Source: Methylobacterium phyllostachyos
GTDB taxonomy: Bacteria > Pseudomonadota > Alphaproteobacteria > Rhizobiales > Beijerinckiaceae
DNA length: 35,829 bases
Reading direction: 5' to 3'
Assembly: GCF_900103445.1 (NCBI RefSeq)
Contig: NZ_FNHS01000028.1
Span: 1 to 35,829 of the forward strand
Under the pieces are notes generated by a model. The model ran no database searches. It saw only the letters and a program-made list of their open reading frames with translations, and was not told where the DNA came from. Below, in pieces: positions 33,096 to 35,829 of the stretch. A program made the translations under genes and the position numbers. Position 1 is the stretch's first letter. Each line of letters starts with the position of its first letter.

Positions 33096-35198
33096 TCAGA
33101 CCTTCGGCACATCGGGCGCACACCAGCCGATCGACTGCCTCAAGAAGTTCAGACCCAACGCCATGAACGACGCGGTCTCGGCGTTGTCTTTTCCGTAGCC
33201 ATGCCCGCCGGCCGCTGTCTCGTAGAACGCGGCCGCGTACCCCAATGCGCGCAGCTTCGCCGCCATCTTGCGCGCGTGACCGGGATGCACGCGGTCGTCG
33301 CGGCGGCTCGTGGCCAGCAGGATCGGCGGATAGGGGCGCCCCGCCTCCGCACCGTGATAGGCCGAGATGCCGCCGAGATAGGCCCAGTCAGCCGGATCGT
33401 CCGGATCGCCGTACTCCGCCACCCAACTCGCGCCCGCCAGCAGCTTGGCATAGCGGCGCATATCGATCAGCGGGATCGTGCAGAACAAGGCGCCGAACCG
33501 CTCGGGGAAGCGCGTCAGCATGTTGGCGATCAGCAGCCCGCCGTTCGAGCCACCCTCCGCCGCGATCCGCCCGGGCTGGGTCACACCGCGCGCCACGAGA
33601 TCGGCGGCCACCGCGGCGAAGTCTTCGTGCGCGCGTGCCTTGCCCTCTCGTCTGCCAGCCTCATGCCAGCCGGTGCCGAACTCGCCACCGCCGCGGATGT
33701 TGGCGGTCACGGTGGTCCCGCCCCGCTCCAGCCACAGCTTGCCCAGCACGCCTCGATAGACCGGCAGCATCGAGGCTCGGAAGCCGCCGTATGCGGTGAG
33801 GTGGAGCGGTGCGTTGCCATCCTCCGTCCCGTCCGGTCCGGTCTGGATGTAAGGCACACGCGTCCCGTCCGCTGAGACTGCTTCGTGGCGCGTCACGTGC
33901 AGGCCACATGCATCGAAAGCCGGCGGCGTCCGACGCAACACGGCGGGTGCATCAAGGGCGGGCGCGAAGGCCAGCAGCGTCGTGGGAGTTACCGGGTCCT
34001 CCACAGTGGCGAGCAGGCTGCCATCCGCGGTCTCGGCGTCATCATCGAGGGGCCAGACGCTGACGGTGCCCAGATCAGGCAGACCGGGCAACGACCGGCG
34101 GGTCCATCCCTGTGCCCCTGGCTCGAAGACCGTGAAGATCGGTCGTAGATCCTCCAACGCATTCACGATCAGCCGCCCGGCGGACCAGAATACCCCCTGG
34201 AGCGCCAACCTTTCACCGGGCCGCCACAGGACCTCGAATGCACGCTCTCCGGCGAGGAAACCGGACGCCGAGATCGTCAGCACGGTATCGGCCGCGTGCT
34301 CGACGCCATTCACGACCCAGGGGCGCCGCAGACGCACGGAGAGGTGGTCGCGGTGCAGTTGCACGCCTGCATACGTTGGCAGGTCGAGGCGCATGCGCGC
34401 ACCGCTGCGGTCGCCGATATGCAAGGCCGCGTCGAAGAATCCGATCTGCTCGGTGAACGTCAGCCGCTCTAGCCCGTCCGGATGGTCCGCCGCTCCCCAG
34501 ACGCTCATACTGCTCTGCGCGGTCTCGAACAGGACCGGCGCATGGAGGGGATCGGCGCCGCGCTGCCAAAGGCGCACGGTGCGGGCGTAGCCGGACTGCG
34601 TGGCCATGCCGGGTCCCAGCGCACTCGATAGCAGCAGCGTATCGCGATCGAGCCAGACCGCACCCCCCTTGGCCTCGGGCAGGGTGAAGCCGTCCGCGAC
34701 GAAAGCGCGAGTCGGCAGATCGAACTCGCGCAGGACGACGGCGTCGCCTCCGCCACGGCTGAGGCGCAGCAGGGCACGGTCGTAACGGCCCCGCAGGGGC
34801 GACGATCCGGACCAGACCCAATCCTCGTTCTCGCGCGCGGCCAGAGCGTCGATGTCGAGCAGAACCTCCCAGGCCGGATTCCCCGCGCGATAGGATGCCT
34901 CGTCGGTCCGCCGCCACAGACCGCGGGGATGCTCGTCATCCCGCCAGACGTTGTAGAGCAAGCCGCCGCGACGGCTGACGAACGGAATGCGGTCGGGTCG
35001 GTCGAGCAGGCCCCGCGCGAGGTCGCGGTCACGGTCGAAAGCGGCATCGCCGTAGCGGGCCAGCGTCTCGGCGGTTCGGGCGCCGACCCAGGCGAGGGCG
35101 TCCACCCCGTCGATCTCCTCCAGCCAGAGGTAGGGATCGTCGTCGGGTCGTGCGCGGGTGGGCCTCGGGTCGAACGGCGTCGCGGTCGATGCACTCAT
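33096..35198 (-). CDS. prolyl oligopeptidase family serine peptidase (S9A)
   Basis: A 700-residue cytoplasmic peptidase. The N-terminal YLWLEEIDGVDALAWV is typical of S9A. A seven-bladed propeller (about 70-400) precedes the alpha/beta-hydrolase domain. The catalytic Ser is in RIAAEGGSNGGLLIANML, the Asp in ATSRRDDRVHPGHARKM and the His in TAAGGHGYGKDNAETA. The segment ANIRGGGEFGTGWHEAGRRE is also characteristic. It would cleave short proline-containing peptides. ATG 35198 was chosen; GTG 35207 in frame would add three residues. The ribosome-binding site is weak at both. Confidence 0.92.
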   Translation of the reverse strand: MSASTATPFDPRPTRARPDDDPYLWLEEIDGVDALAWVGARTAETLARYGDAAFDRDRDLARGLLDRPDRIPFVSRRGGLLYNVWRDDEHPRGLWRRTDEASYRAGNPAWEVLLDIDALAARENEDWVWSGSSPLRGRYDRALLRLSRGGGDAVVLREFDLPTRAFVADGFTLPEAKGGAVWLDRDTLLLSSALGPGMATQSGYARTVRLWQRGADPLHAPVLFETAQSSMSVWGAADHPDGLERLTFTEQIGFFDAALHIGDRSGARMRLDLPTYAGVQLHRDHLSVRLRRPWVVNGVEHAADTVLTISASGFLAGERAFEVLWRPGERLALQGVFWSAGRLIVNALEDLRPIFTVFEPGAQGWTRRSLPGLPDLGTVSVWPLDDDAETADGSLLATVEDPVTPTTLLAFAPALDAPAVLRRTPPAFDACGLHVTRHEAVSADGTRVPYIQTGPDGTEDGNAPLHLTAYGGFRASMLPVYRGVLGKLWLERGGTTVTANIRGGGEFGTGWHEAGRREGKARAHEDFAAVAADLVARGVTQPGRIAAEGGSNGGLLIANMLTRFPERFGALFCTIPLIDMRRYAKLLAGASWVAEYGDPDDPADWAYLGGISAYHGAEAGRPYPPILLATSRRDDRVHPGHARKMAAKLRALGYAAAFYETAAGGHGYGKDNAETASFMALGLNFLRQSIGWCAPDVPKV

Positions 35199-35513
35199 GT
35201 CCGGCACAGTAGCTCGGGCGCAGGTCGATCACGAGCGGGGGGCGCCCAACCCGCGCGCAGGCCGACGACCAACCTGTTACCTCTCGGCCACAGGCGGGCG
35301 GCAAAGGGCTAACGGAGTGCAACCAAAACCCAAGTGAGATGTTGTGGCGCTCATTCGTGTACAGCGCGATGTATTGCGGCACTCTGGTACGCGTTCATAG
35401 AAGATTTACTATGATCGCCCCCTTCGTCGCCAGCCGGTGTGCCCGTAAAACTACAGCCATTTGGCTCATAAGCCGGTAGCCATATCCCCAGACGAAACTT
35501 TGGACCTGACCCG
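35199..35513. promoter_or_regulatory. 315-nt divergent intergenic region
   Basis: No gene is supported here. It becomes AT-richer at 35320-35420, where the promoter of the Omp31-like gene should be. No clear operator was found. Confidence 0.35.
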
Positions 35514-35829
35514 ATGACCAAGCTCCTGGCCTCGCTGGCCGCCTTCACCGCCCTGACCGCCGCCGCCTCGGCCGCCGACCTGCCGCGCCGCGCCGCCCCG
35601 CCGCCCGTGTTCACCCCCGTGCCGGTGTTCACCTGGTCGGGCGCCTACTTCGGTATCAACGCCGGCTACGCCTTCGACGCCTCCAGCCGCTCCAACGGCA
35701 ACAGCTTCGGCGTGCCCTTCCCCTACGCCGCCCCCGGCACCGTCGCCACCTTCCGCAACAGCAGCCAGGACGGCTTCTCCGGCGGTGGCCAGATCGGCTA
35801 CAACTTCCAGCTGACCCCGGGCAACGGCG
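35514..35829 (+). CDS. Omp31-like outer-membrane beta-barrel protein, 5' part
   Basis: The first 105 codons of a porin-family protein cut by the window end. The signal peptide is MTKLLASLAAFTALTAAASA, with cleavage before ADLPRRAAPP. The mature N-terminus then has PVFTWSGAYFGINAGYAFDA and SGGGQIGYNFQL, the alphaproteobacterial Omp25/Omp31 signature (WTGFYVGxNxGY). The upstream 315 nt include its promoter. No clear ribosome-binding site is seen ahead of ATG 35514. Confidence 0.88.
   Translation, partial: MTKLLASLAAFTALTAAASAADLPRRAAPPPVFTPVPVFTWSGAYFGINAGYAFDASSRSNGNSFGVPFPYAAPGTVATFRNSSQDGFSGGGQIGYNFQLTPGNG

Overview
The window is GC-rich (apart from a few AT-rich promoter stretches) and densely coded. 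It looks like chromosome of an alphaproteobacterium of the Methylobacterium type. That assignment is an inference from a MeaB GTPase, DUF2852 and DUF533 proteins, a BBP2-like porin, an Omp31-like porin, an acetoacetate decarboxylase/3-hydroxybutyrate dehydrogenase pair, and a short intergenic hairpin repeat of the kind I recall from that genus. No insertion sequence, tRNA or CRISPR array was recognised.

Layout. The window opens at the end of an rRNA operon (5S gene and a strong terminator). A two-component system follows (627-2791), then a patatin/acetoacetate decarboxylase/3-hydroxybutyrate dehydrogenase cluster (2915-5668), a CsbD-like protein and meaB on the minus strand, and a run of single genes: Tat lipoprotein hydrolase, transglutaminase-like protein, acidic protein, DUF533 protein, secreted esterase of the esterase-713 type, and a large GH63-type glucosidase. 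At 15234-15631 lies the wreck of a methyltransferase gene. From 19592 back to 15685 runs a minus-strand series: histidine phosphatase, NAD(P)HX dehydratase, HhH protein, DHH phosphoesterase and SDR. Small membrane and hypothetical proteins (DUF2852, DUF421 with its partner, an RpoA-CTD-like protein) lead to a porin at 23617-24906.

The most interesting part is 25353-32660, a guanidine-utilisation operon. It has a well-conserved guanidine-I (ykkC) riboswitch, an ABC substrate-binding protein, the two DUF1989 subunits of carboxyguanidine deiminase (UAAP1/UAAP2), and a complete 1185-residue biotin-dependent urea/guanidine carboxylase. The system itself is known, but this copy is partly dismantled. 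The permease gene is cut after its first membrane segment and joined in frame to the last ~100 codons of a glutamine synthetase. The ATPase gene is absent. UAAP1 carries a one-base frameshift in a C run that makes it read straight into UAAP2. No allophanate hydrolase follows the carboxylase. In its place, reading toward the carboxylase on the other strand, is a sequence resembling an orphan cobalamin riboswitch.

The window closes with a prolyl oligopeptidase (minus strand) and the first 105 codons of an Omp31-like porin. Starts were chosen from visible ribosome-binding sites and family lengths; several could move by a few codons. Family names come from motif recognition alone, without any database search.
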